From Adlercreutzia equolifaciens DSM 19450 (GTDB lineage: Bacteria; Actinomycetota; Coriobacteriia; Coriobacteriales; Eggerthellaceae): DNA of 64,000 nucleotides. The notes under the pieces were generated by a model, which did no database searches, was not told the DNA's origin, and was given only the letters and a program-made list of their open reading frames with translations. A program made the translations under genes and the position numbers. This document shows, piece after piece, positions 1 through 7,288 of this stretch; positions within the stretch are counted from its first letter, which is position 1, and every line of letters starts with the position of its first letter. Location of the stretch: contig NC_022567.1 of assembly GCF_000478885.1 (NCBI RefSeq), forward strand, positions 372,001 through 436,000, read 5' to 3'.

Positions 1-3
1 TTC

Positions 4-10
4 AAGGAGG
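4..10 (+). promoter_or_regulatory. Ribosome binding site of the NSS transporter
   Basis: AAGGAGG lies five bases before the GTG at 16 and fixes the start of the first gene. The promoter is outside the window. Confidence 0.7.
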
Positions 11-15
11 ACGCT

Positions 16-1443
16 GTGACGACAAGAGACGACAACATCGTTGCGGAGGAAGCGCGGGCCATCGAGGTCGGTGAGGAGACGGGTGCGGGAGCGCCGGGCG
101 CATCGGGCGGCTCGGGCCGTGGGCGCCGCGATACCTGGGCCACACATACGGGCTTCATCCTCGCCTGCGTTGGCAGCGCCGTGGGCATGGCCAACATTTG
201 GCTGTTTCCCTATCGCGTGGCTCAGTTGGGCGGCGCGGCCTTCCTCATCCCGTACCTCATTTTCGTGGCGCTGCTGGGCTTTACGGGCGTGATTGGAGAA
301 ATGTCCTTCGGTCGGGCTATGGGCGCTGGCCCTATGGGCGCATTCGGCCGCGCCATGGAGATGCGCGGTGTGCGGCACGGCGAGCGCATCGGTAAGATCA
401 TCGGCCTCGTTCCCACCTTGGGATCGCTCGCCATTGCCATCGGATACGCCGTGGTGCTCGGTTGGGCGTGCAACTACTTTGTGGCTTCGCTTGACGGAGA
501 GCTTATGGCGCAGACCGACATGGGAGCCTTCTTCGGCGCCATCGCATCGGACTTCGGCAACGTGGGCTTCCACCTGCTGGGCTTGGCGCTCACCTTCGGC
601 ATCATGATCCTCGGCATATCCCGGGGTATCGAGCGCGTGAACAAGGTGCTCATGCCCACGTTCTTCGTGCTGTTCGTCATCATCGCCATCCGCGTGGCCA
701 CCCTGCCGGGGGCGGCAGCTGGCTACGAGTATCTGCTCGTGCCCCGCTGGGAGGCGTTGCTGAACCCCACTACCTGGGTGTACGCTCTGGGCCAGGCATT
801 CTTCAGCCTATCGCTTGCCGGGTGCGGCACGCTCGTCTACGGTAGTTACCTCAAGCGAGATGTGGACGTGGTGGACGCCGCCAAGAACGTCGCCATTTTC
901 GATACCATCGCCGGGCTTGTGGCCGCCTGCGTCGTGGTGCCGGCGGTGTTCGCCTTTGGGCTGGACGTGTCTTCCGGGCCGCCGCTTCTGTTCATCACGC
1001 TGGCCCAGGTCTTCCAGGAGATGCCCTTCGGTAACATTTTCGCTGTCATCTTGTTCGCGGCGGTGGCGTTCGCTGCCATCACGAGCCTCATGAACTTGTT
1101 CGAGGCGCCGGTGGAGGCGCTGCAGGCCCAGCTGGGGCTGTCGCGCGCGGTGTCGGTGGGCATCGTGGCCGTGATCGCCGTGGCCGTGGGCTTGTTCCTG
1201 GAGAACGGCAGCTCGGTGAGCGACTGGATGGATGTCATTTCCATCTACGTTATTCCCGTCGGCGCGTTTCTGGCGGCCGTCATGTTCTTCTGGGTATGCC
1301 CTCGCGGCTTCGCGAAGAAGCAGGCCGAGATGGGCCGCAAAAAGCCGCTCGGCCGCTGGTTCGATTTCATGACCCGCTGCGTTTTCGTCATCATCACCGC
1401 GCTCGTCATCGTGCTGGGCATCTTCTACGGCGGCATCGGGTAG
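16..1443 (+). CDS. Sodium-dependent neurotransmitter-symporter (NSS/SNF) family transporter
   Basis: Multipass inner-membrane Na+-coupled symporter, probably for an amino acid; the substrate cannot be read from sequence. The 475-residue length suits bacterial NSS proteins. After a hydrophilic N-terminus of about 40 residues, the first membrane segment carries the family signature GSAVGMANIWLFPY (residues 53-66), the counterpart of the Na+-site motif in TM1. About 11 hydrophobic segments follow. Translation starts at GTG with a perfect Shine-Dalgarno sequence. The next gene downstream is an unrelated remnant, so no operon partner is visible. The family assignment is firm; the transported compound is unknown. 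Confidence 0.9.
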   Translation: MTTRDDNIVAEEARAIEVGEETGAGAPGASGGSGRGRRDTWATHTGFILACVGSAVGMANIWLFPYRVAQLGGAAFLIPYLIFVALLGFTGVIGEMSFGRAMGAGPMGAFGRAMEMRGVRHGERIGKIIGLVPTLGSLAIAIGYAVVLGWACNYFVASLDGELMAQTDMGAFFGAIASDFGNVGFHLLGLALTFGIMILGISRGIERVNKVLMPTFFVLFVIIAIRVATLPGAAAGYEYLLVPRWEALLNPTTWVYALGQAFFSLSLAGCGTLVYGSYLKRDVDVVDAAKNVAIFDTIAGLVAACVVVPAVFAFGLDVSSGPPLLFITLAQVFQEMPFGNIFAVILFAAVAFAAITSLMNLFEAPVEALQAQLGLSRAVSVGIVAVIAVAVGLFLENGSSVSDWMDVISIYVIPVGAFLAAVMFFWVCPRGFAKKQAEMGRKKPLGRWFDFMTRCVFVIITALVIVLGIFYGGIG

Positions 1444-1450
1444 AGAGTGG

Positions 1451-1690
1451 GTGAATCGCGTGCTGACCTATGAGCAGGAGACCGAGATGCGCTGTCGCCG
1501 GGCCAGGGAAGAGGCTCTGGAGCAGGGCATCGAGCAGGGCATCGAGCAGGGCATCGAGCAGGGCATGGATCGCCTAGGAGCTCTCGTCGGTCGTCTTATT
1601 GACGCGGGCCGCCTCGACGACGCAAAGCGCGCCTCCGAGGATGCTGACTACCGCGAAGCGCTGCTTGCAGAATTTGGGCTGCAGAATTGA
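1451..1690 (+). pseudogene. Remnant resembling the C-terminus of a PD-(D/E)XK (Rpn-like) nuclease/transposase family protein
   Basis: A 79-residue GTG-started frame. It has a run of four EQGI/EQGM repeats (nucleotides 1520-1567, unit GAGCAGGGCATC) followed by a short helical tail (LGALVGRLIDAGRLDDAKRA). The EQGxEQGxEQG linker plus small tail is typical of the C-terminal end of Rpn/PDDEXK-family putative transposases, whose nuclease domain of about 200 residues is absent here. It is therefore probably a truncated leftover rather than a working gene, although the start, stop and frame are intact. A free-standing small protein is possible but less likely. Confidence 0.5.
1520..1567 (+). repeat. 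Four tandem 12-bp units (GAGCAGGGCATC) in coding sequence
   Basis: Three identical units and a fourth ending in ATG, in frame, encode EQGI EQGI EQGI EQGM. In-frame 12-bp units can expand or contract without breaking the reading frame. Confidence 0.9.
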
Positions 1691-1988
1691 GAGGGGAGTT
1701 GCAGAGCTCCGTTCCAGGGCAACCTGTGGGGAAGGGCTTTGCTCGGTCTCGAAACATAACAGCTGCAGAGATTATTGCCGGATGGAAAGGTGTCCGTCGG
1801 CCACCATCTGATTGGCCCTCTAATGGCTATGAAATCGATTGGGGTTCGGTCGCAGGCGAGCGAGGTCTGGCGGGGGCGAGATATTAAGAAATCGCAATAA
1901 CTTGGCAATATCTCAGATATGGGATTTGGAAGGTGGCGAGCGCGGGATTCCTCTTATCTTCAGGCAATAGTTTGGAAGGAGGGGAATC
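1691..1988. other. Gene-poor interval with no recognisable content
   Basis: This stretch is less GC-rich than its surroundings. Frames overlapping it show no family resemblance and no good ribosome binding site. It probably continues the decayed sequence of the preceding remnant and contains the leader of the small frame at 1989. Confidence 0.4.
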
Positions 1989-2150
1989 ATGATAGGTCTC
2001 GATGCGTCATTGGCAAGGACGGGAATGAATATGGACACTTCGCTGAAGAAGCTGTCGCCGCTCGTGCTATCATGGAGCCAGCTTAAAGCACATAGCCTGC
2101 CGCCGGGTAGGCGTGAAGCGCTCGCAGCGCGGACATCGTTAGGCCTTTGA
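1989..2150 (+). CDS. Possible small protein, 53 residues, unrecognised
   Basis: ATG frame of 53 codons preceded by a very strong Shine-Dalgarno sequence (GGAAGGAGGGG, four bases before ATG). The product is mildly basic, has no membrane segment and resembles no family I know. Its 3' half overlaps two potential RNA hairpins (about 2115-2132 and 2129-2160) and is followed at once by a terminator hairpin. It could be a real small protein, a leader peptide, or a decayed gene start. The ribosome binding site is the main support. Confidence 0.35.
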   Translation: MIGLDASLARTGMNMDTSLKKLSPLVLSWSQLKAHSLPPGRREALAARTSLGL

Positions 2151-2155
2151 AGATG

Positions 2156-2178
2156 TTCGCCCCGCGGGCGCTTTTTGT
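2156..2178 (+). terminator. Rho-independent terminator after the small frame
   Basis: CGCCC-CGC-GGGCG stem followed by CTTTTTGTTT. It ends the transcript that would carry the 53-codon frame, about 100 bases before the next gene. Confidence 0.6.
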
Positions 2179-2205
2179 TTAGGCCGCCTTGGGCGTTCGT
2201 GCGGA

Positions 2206-2247
2206 GATCTTTCGACTACGGCCTTCGGCCTTCGCTCAAGATGACAC
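2206..2247 (-). repeat. Dispersed intergenic repeat of the TGTCAT..GAGCG..AGTCGAA type
   Basis: Read on the minus strand it runs TGTCATCTTGAGCG, then a GGCCGAAGGCC palindrome, then AGTCGAAAGATCT. A second, diverged copy is embedded in coding sequence at 38365-38407. Repeats of this general form are widespread intergenic elements in several bacterial phyla. The function is unknown. Confidence 0.6.
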
Positions 2248-2277
2248 GTCCGGCGGCGCGAGAAGAAAGGAAGACCT

Positions 2278-3003
2278 ATGAAGCAGTTCGTGGCGGAAGA
2301 GTCGTTCTGGGAGCTGTTCCCCGAGGCCCAGATCGGCATCGTGGTGGCCCACAACATGAAGCCGACTGCCGAGGTGGCGCCCGCGGATGCCGCCGCCATT
2401 GCGCGTGCCCTCGCCGAGGCCAACGGCAAGGCCGATCAGCATCTGGAGAGCAACACCATCTCGCAGAACGAGGTCGTAGCTGTTTGGCGCGAGGCCTATC
2501 AGAAATTCAAGACGAAGAAGGGTGCGCGCTGCTCCATCGAGAACCTGCTCAAGCGCGTGCTGAAGGGCAATCCCGTGGGGTCCATCACGCCGTCGGTGGA
2601 CATCTACAACACGGTGTCGCTCACCCACGCACTGCCCGTGGGCGGCGAGGACATCGATGCCATGGCAGGCGATATCCGTCTCGGCATCACCGAGGGCGGC
2701 GACGCGTTCCGCCCGCTCGGCGAGGAAGAGGACGCGCCCACGTTGGAAGGTGAGCTGTGCTACCGCGACGATGCCGGTGCCATCTGCCGCTGCTGGAACT
2801 GGCGCGACGGCGAACGCACTGCCCTGACCGACGACTCGAAGAAGGCCTTCCTCATCATCGAGTCCGTGGATCCGGACCGCGCCGACGACCTCGCCGCTGC
2901 CACCGATCAGCTGGCCGCCATGGTGCAACAGTACCTGGGCGCCGACATCTTCGCCAAGCAGATCATCACCCGCGACAACCCGACCATGGTGATCGACGAA
3001 TAG
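2278..3003 (+). CDS. B3/4 (PheRS beta-subunit-like) domain protein
   Basis: A 241-residue cytoplasmic protein matching the free-standing B3/4-domain family (COG3382 type), related to the tRNA-binding/editing module of the phenylalanyl-tRNA synthetase beta subunit. Supporting segments are the N-terminal EAQIGIVVAHNMKP, the central PVGSITPSVDIYNTVSLTH and the conserved C-terminal YRDDAGAICRCWNWRDGERT. Stand-alone members are suspected to act on mischarged tRNA or related substrates, but the activity is not settled. The start at ATG 2278 has a good GAAGGAAG-type ribosome binding site. A dispersed repeat and a terminator lie upstream, so its promoter must be within 2180-2270. Confidence 0.8.
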   Translation: MKQFVAEESFWELFPEAQIGIVVAHNMKPTAEVAPADAAAIARALAEANGKADQHLESNTISQNEVVAVWREAYQKFKTKKGARCSIENLLKRVLKGNPVGSITPSVDIYNTVSLTHALPVGGEDIDAMAGDIRLGITEGGDAFRPLGEEEDAPTLEGELCYRDDAGAICRCWNWRDGERTALTDDSKKAFLIIESVDPDRADDLAAATDQLAAMVQQYLGADIFAKQIITRDNPTMVIDE

Positions 3004-3030
3004 CGCGAGTGCGCAGAGAAGCGAAGACGC

Positions 3031-3063
3031 GGGGCGCGGACGGCCTGGGTGGTCGCGCGCCCC
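3031..3063 (+). other. GC-rich hairpin in the leader of the SMR gene
   Basis: GGGGCGCG (3031-3038) is perfectly complementary to CGCGCCCC (3056-3063), with a 17-base loop. It ends 24 bases before the GTG start at 3088. There is no U-tract, so it is not a terminator. It does not match a guanidine riboswitch core that I can recognise. Confidence 0.5.
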
Positions 3064-3087
3064 GCCCTATCGGGAAAGGGGAGGCTG

Positions 3088-3414
3088 GTGAGCTGGCTCG
3101 TGCTCGTTGCATCGGGGTGCATGGAATCGGTGTGGGCGATTGCCTTGGGGAAGTCGGAGGGTTTCACCCATCTGGGCCCCACCATCGTGTTTGTCGTGGC
3201 CCTGGTGCTTTCTATGCTGGGGCTTTCCTTCGCTGTGAAGACGCTGCCAACGGGCACTGCCTATGCCGTGTGGGTGGGCATCGGCGCGGCCCTCACGGTC
3301 ATATACGGCATGGTCACGGGTTCGGAGCCCGCGAACCTCGCCCGCATCCTGCTCATCGCCGGCCTCGTCGGCTGCGTCATCGGCCTCAAACTCGTCGACG
3401 GCTCAACTGATTAA
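3088..3414 (+). CDS. Small multidrug resistance family exporter, SugE/Gdx-like (guanidinium exporter type)
   Basis: A 108-residue protein with four membrane segments that would form an antiparallel dimer in the inner membrane. The conserved proton/substrate-binding glutamate is E13 in GCMESVWA, and LPTGTAYAVWVGIG is the hallmark of the Gdx (formerly SugE) branch rather than the polyaromatic-cation EmrE branch. It therefore more likely exports guanidinium than broad drugs (family inference). I prefer GTG 3088, preceded by AAAGGGGAGG, over the upstream in-frame GTG at 3049, because the family starts directly with MSWLxL. Confidence 0.85.
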   Translation: MSWLVLVASGCMESVWAIALGKSEGFTHLGPTIVFVVALVLSMLGLSFAVKTLPTGTAYAVWVGIGAALTVIYGMVTGSEPANLARILLIAGLVGCVIGLKLVDGSTD

Positions 3415-3440
3415 ACAATTACACTTCCATTATTCAACCT

Positions 3441-3469
3441 TTACACCTTCGCTTTTCAACTTTTATAAT
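3441..3469 (+). promoter_or_regulatory. Promoter of the HTH-HipA fusion gene
   Basis: TTACAC (3441-3446), a 17-base spacer, then a perfect TATAAT (3464-3469). It lies in an AT-rich stretch, 25 bases before the start codon at 3495. Confidence 0.7.
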
Positions 3470-3494
3470 GTGTAAAGCTGAAAGGTGGGTTGGA

Positions 3495-4823
3495 ATGGTG
3501 GATGGAATCAGCATTCGCGAGGCAGCTTCCGAGCTGGGCGTTTCCGTGCAGACGGTGCATAATCGCATCAAGAGCGGCGCGCTTGACGGCGAAAAAACGA
3601 ATACCGGCTGGCGGGTAAGCGCACGTTCGGTGGAGGCTGCCAAAAAGACGCCGCCAAGAAAAGGTCGTCCTTGGCACGGGGAGACGTATCTCCTGATGAA
3701 CGGTCCCTACGAGGTGATGACATTCACCTATCGTCGCGAAACGGACTCGTTCGCTCCAGGTGAGGTCGTCGATGCCGAACGCGCCCCGTTGGGAACGGTG
3801 ACGCGAGAGGGGCGAGGAAAGGCGTCCGGCCTCAAGACGTGGTGGCAGCATCGCAGCATTCCTGGTTCCCGTGCGGGAATGGATGAGAAGCTGCGCAGTC
3901 TCGGCCTAGAAGAGCCCTCCCAGATCCCCTTTCGCAATCTGGGGCTTTCGCTTTCTGATCGATATTGGATTCGCCCCGCCGATCATGCTCTGCGCTGGGA
4001 GGACGTCAACTACTTTCAGAACGATTTCGGGGGCGCTGAGGGCGATTGGGACGAGTGGCTGGCCGAGGTGGGGCTCTCGTCGCCGGACAACACGTCCGAG
4101 GGCGTTCTTCCGAAGCGGTGGCTCTGCCGGGGGAGTGAGCGAATTCTGCTGAAGGGCCATATCCCCTGGACTGACCAGCAGGTTTACAACGAGGCCGTGG
4201 CGACCGCTCTCCATGGCCGCCTCCTCGCTCCGGGCGATTACGTTCCCTACGAGGTTCAGCGTACGGAGGCCTTGGGCGTGGTGAGTGCGTGCCCCTGTTT
4301 CCTGTCGCCGCATGAGGAGTACGTGCCCATGAGCTTGGTTCTGGAAGCCGAACGCCGCAGAAAGGGCGAGACGCCTTATGACACCGTGGTACGCGCTTGC
4401 GTAAACCGGGGCATTCCGTTGAAGACCGCTGAAACGCAGCTTGCGAAAATGATCGTGTGCGATAGCGTCATGGCCAACATCGATCGCCATCTGCGCAACT
4501 TCGGGCTTGTGCGGAACATCGATGATCTTCGTTGGCGGTTTGCGCCGATCTTCGACACGGGAAACAGCCTGTGGTACGACAAGGACGAAGGTGCTGTCGC
4601 TCGGGGCGACTACGCGTTCTCATCGCACCCGTTCAGCGATATGCCGAATCGCCAGCTCATGTACGCGGCGGAACTGGGCTGGTTCGATGCGGGGAAACTG
4701 GAAGGCTTTGCTGACGAGGCCTGCGAGATTCTAGCCGAAGGGGATCTGTGCCGCTGGCGCCTCGACTACCTGCGCGAGGGCATCCGCCAGCGCATCGGTG
4801 CCGTGCGGGGGCTGCTTGTCTAA
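3495..4823 (+). CDS. HTH (excisionase/MerR-like) - HipA-like kinase fusion protein
   Basis: 442 residues. Residues 1-55 form a helix-turn-helix with ISIREAASELGVSVQTVHNR, as in excisionase-type DNA-binding domains. The remainder resembles the HipA protein-kinase fold: the catalytic loop is N328-I-D330-R-H332-x2-N335, and a DFG-like metal-binding aspartate is D354 in FAPIFDTG. HipA kinases phosphorylate an aminoacyl-tRNA synthetase or similar target and are normally paired with a separate HipB. Here no hipB is adjacent and the DNA-binding function appears built in, which is inference. The start at ATG 3495 has AAAGGTGGG; the longer frame from 3468 begins at the promoter itself. GC content is lower than in neighbours, suggesting acquisition. 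It converges on the LuxR gene with a 16-base gap. Confidence 0.75.
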   Translation: MVDGISIREAASELGVSVQTVHNRIKSGALDGEKTNTGWRVSARSVEAAKKTPPRKGRPWHGETYLLMNGPYEVMTFTYRRETDSFAPGEVVDAERAPLGTVTREGRGKASGLKTWWQHRSIPGSRAGMDEKLRSLGLEEPSQIPFRNLGLSLSDRYWIRPADHALRWEDVNYFQNDFGGAEGDWDEWLAEVGLSSPDNTSEGVLPKRWLCRGSERILLKGHIPWTDQQVYNEAVATALHGRLLAPGDYVPYEVQRTEALGVVSACPCFLSPHEEYVPMSLVLEAERRRKGETPYDTVVRACVNRGIPLKTAETQLAKMIVCDSVMANIDRHLRNFGLVRNIDDLRWRFAPIFDTGNSLWYDKDEGAVARGDYAFSSHPFSDMPNRQLMYAAELGWFDAGKLEGFADEACEILAEGDLCRWRLDYLREGIRQRIGAVRGLLV

Positions 4824-4839
4824 GTGCGGGGGCAAAGTC

Positions 4840-6291
4840 TTAGCTATGCTTCGCCCAGAAGGCGTCGAAGGCGTCCATGAGTTCCATCCGTGAATGGACA
4901 TCCGCCTTCTGATAGATATTGTAGACGTGTGCCCGTACGGTGGACTCGGCAACAAAAAGCCTCTCTGCAACGTAGGAGGTCGTTCTGCCGGCGATGAGGT
5001 AGTCGAACACTTCGGTCTCTCGCTTCGACAGCTTGCACTCAGCTGCGAAGGATGCCAAGGCAGTGCTTTTGTCGAGCCGCAAGTCGCGATCCTCGCTGAT
5101 GGCGCGGTCGTCCGCGATGGAAACCAAGGGCATGCGATCGCGATCAGTAAACACGAGAGTTGCAGTGATCAATACGATAGTCATGCCAAAAACAGCCAAG
5201 GCAGCAACGGAGACGCTCCCAGAGAAAAAGCCTGCGGTCCAGCCGGCGAGCATCCCCACGGAAATGGCGAGCCTTCCTATCGCCATGGTTCGGAAGAGTG
5301 ACGCGTCGTTTGCCTTGACAATGTTGCAGTAGTCGTTCAGGGCAAGTACCTCGAACAGAAGATAGCCTATCATCACCATCCCCTCGCCCGCGATGGACTC
5401 TCCCCCCGAGATGGCCAGAAGCGCGAAGCCCAGGCCCATGGAGGGGGCGACGGCCCGATAGAGCACATAGGGCTTAGCGGCGTCCTTCGCGAATTGGGCA
5501 TACAGGATGTAGACGCCTGCTAGCACCACAATGCAGACAGGTTCCGCAAGATAGCTGGCTGGCAGTGCGAAGCTGCCGGAGAATGCCATGGCCGCAAGCA
5601 GCGAGAAGGCGAGGGAGTAGCAGACGAGCGCCAGCGTCATCTTAAGAGCGGGGATGCTCTTGGTGACGTTGCGGATGGATGTTTCCTCGGACAGAGCCTC
5701 ATCCTTCAGTGGCTCGGTACTTTCGTTGTCGAAAAGAGCAGTGCCTCCTCGCCGTGAAATGAGACGACTCGAGAAAACGAGCGCGGCGGCAGACAGCAGG
5801 GGGAAGACGATGCTGGCGCCCAAGAGGGTTCGCTCACCGCCCATCAGAGCGACAAGAAACAGAAGCGCGCCCACGCCGTAGGATATGACCAGCAAGGTGA
5901 GGGTGTCGCCGAGTCTCATGGCGCCGAAAAAACTGAGCCACATTAAAAAGAGTGACACCTCGGTCATGGCGGTCAGCAAAGCGGCGACGCTGTGGGCCTC
6001 CTCACTTCCGCCCCAAAGGAGGAGGGGGGTAACGGCGATGCCCGCGACGGCTCCTAGGGCAAGGAAGCAGTACTTACCGCGATCGGTGGCGATAACGCAT
6101 GAGAGCGTCAGCGAGATGGCGAGCATAGCGCAGCGCATGAGAAGCTCGAAGAGCTCAAAGGGGATGCCGCCCACGCAAAGGGGGCTGCCGAACAGAGGCG
6201 AGGGAGAAAGGCCGGCGATGAACAGCCAGGCCCAAAAGAAGCCGAATCCCAAAAACCTTACAGGGAACACCCCTTCTTCAAGCAGCTTCAT
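4840..6291 (-). CDS. Membrane-bound LuxR-family transcriptional regulator
   Basis: 483 residues: about 12 predicted hydrophobic segments (roughly residues 10-385), a cytoplasmic linker, and a C-terminal LuxR (GerE) helix-turn-helix with LSKRETEVFDYLIAGRT and VAESTVRAHVYNIYQKA. This architecture recurs twice more in the window, each time next to a respiratory reductase gene. The likely role is to sense a substrate in or across the membrane and activate the divergent molybdoenzyme operon that begins at 6550. I start at ATG 6291 (MKLLEEG), which has AGAAGGGG upstream. The earlier in-frame ATG at about 6321 lies only six bases from a TATAAT box (about 6328-6333) and would be leaderless. Confidence 0.85.
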   Translation of the reverse strand: MKLLEEGVFPVRFLGFGFFWAWLFIAGLSPSPLFGSPLCVGGIPFELFELLMRCAMLAISLTLSCVIATDRGKYCFLALGAVAGIAVTPLLLWGGSEEAHSVAALLTAMTEVSLFLMWLSFFGAMRLGDTLTLLVISYGVGALLFLVALMGGERTLLGASIVFPLLSAAALVFSSRLISRRGGTALFDNESTEPLKDEALSEETSIRNVTKSIPALKMTLALVCYSLAFSLLAAMAFSGSFALPASYLAEPVCIVVLAGVYILYAQFAKDAAKPYVLYRAVAPSMGLGFALLAISGGESIAGEGMVMIGYLLFEVLALNDYCNIVKANDASLFRTMAIGRLAISVGMLAGWTAGFFSGSVSVAALAVFGMTIVLITATLVFTDRDRMPLVSIADDRAISEDRDLRLDKSTALASFAAECKLSKRETEVFDYLIAGRTTSYVAERLFVAESTVRAHVYNIYQKADVHSRMELMDAFDAFWAKHS

Positions 6292-6327
6292 TGCCCCTTC
6301 TCTCTCGGGCCTTTTTACCATGGGTCT

Positions 6328-6333
6328 ATTATA
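6328..6333 (-). promoter_or_regulatory. Probable -10 box of the membrane LuxR gene
   Basis: A TATAAT reads on the minus strand about 40 bases before the chosen start. No convincing -35 hexamer is seen, so activation or an extended element would be needed. Confidence 0.4.
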
Positions 6334-6549
6334 AGGGGCAAGGTGTCGCCACCTAGCTCTCATTTGACCCGTTTGTGCAGCGTTTAATGTCTGATCAGGG
6401 AGAATAGAAAAAAATAAGCGGAATTACTTAGGTCGGAATCGCTGAAAACCCTGCGTTTTGACGAATGGTAAGCAGGGCTAATCCCATCGTAAGGTGACCT
6501 CGTTGCATGGTTGCGCCCAGTTGGGCGGCACAAGAGCAAGGAGACCATC

Positions 6550-7245
6550 ATGGAAGACGCACCGGAATTGTTCGTCACGCCCGAATCCGAGCAATCTGAA
6601 GCGGTGGCGGTGTCAGGGAATGTCCAGGCACTGCTCGACCTTATGGCGCGCAATCCTCTGCATCGGGAGATCTATCTCCAGATTATCGAGTTCTGCGAAG
6701 TGCGCCGTCTCTTGGGAGATGTCGAAGCCATGGTGGCCGACTGCTCGGGGTTCTCACTTACGGCGCAGACGCCCTTCCGGCTTATCGCGAATGTTGTGGA
6801 CAACGGAGGCATCCATTGGTACGAGGTGGATGCACAAGGCGATGAGATCACGGAGGAGCGCAGGGCGAATTTAACGGACGATGAAGCCGACGATCTTGTC
6901 GAGGGTTTTGCCCTCGAAGCTTCCGATGCGGGACGTGAGGTCTTGGAGCGCATGGCTCCCGAACGTCGTTTGCGTGACCTGTTCGACAAGGCGCCCGGCC
7001 GCCTTAGCACCTATCTGGACATTATCGATTTCTGCGGTGAGCCCCAAACGTTCAAGGCCATCGAGGCGCTCGTCCACCAAACCGACGCCGGGGCTCTTAT
7101 CGGCGCGTCGGGCCAGCCGCTGCAGCCGAGCTATTTCGTGGACATGCTGGAACGCTCCGGCGGCCTGGTATGGGATAAGGGATGGAAGGCGACAGGGAAG
7201 GGGAGTGCGCTTGCGAAGCAATTGCGGCCCGCGCTGGCCGTTTAG
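6550..7245 (+). CDS. Unrecognised protein with two similar halves, first gene of the molybdoenzyme operon
   Basis: 231 residues, soluble, no signal peptide. Two halves look homologous: RNPLHREIYLQIIEFCE followed by DVEAMV, and KAPGRLSTYLDIIDFCG followed by AIEALV. Each continues into a segment that looks like a winged helix (TPFRLIANVVDNGGIHWYEV; SYFVDMLERSGGLVWDKGW). I cannot assign a family. Its position 43 bases before the catalytic subunit suggests a dedicated role, such as a maturation factor, adaptor or transcription factor for this enzyme. The start at ATG 6550 has CAAGGAG; an upstream in-frame TTG at 6511 lacks a ribosome binding site. Confidence 0.7.
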   Translation: MEDAPELFVTPESEQSEAVAVSGNVQALLDLMARNPLHREIYLQIIEFCEVRRLLGDVEAMVADCSGFSLTAQTPFRLIANVVDNGGIHWYEVDAQGDEITEERRANLTDDEADDLVEGFALEASDAGREVLERMAPERRLRDLFDKAPGRLSTYLDIIDFCGEPQTFKAIEALVHQTDAGALIGASGQPLQPSYFVDMLERSGGLVWDKGWKATGKGSALAKQLRPALAV

Positions 7246-7288
7246 AACTTGGTAAATGACCGGAAGAGAGAAAGCGAGAGGAGAAACG

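Noticed and set aside
2100..2277. A T-box leader for the B3/4-domain gene
   Set aside because: No GGTGG-type antiterminator sequence, and the terminator is about 100 bases before the gene with another repeat between.
3004..3087. A guanidine riboswitch ahead of the Gdx-like exporter gene
   Set aside because: Only an 8-bp GC hairpin is present. The conserved cores of the guanidine-I, -II and -III classes could not be found.
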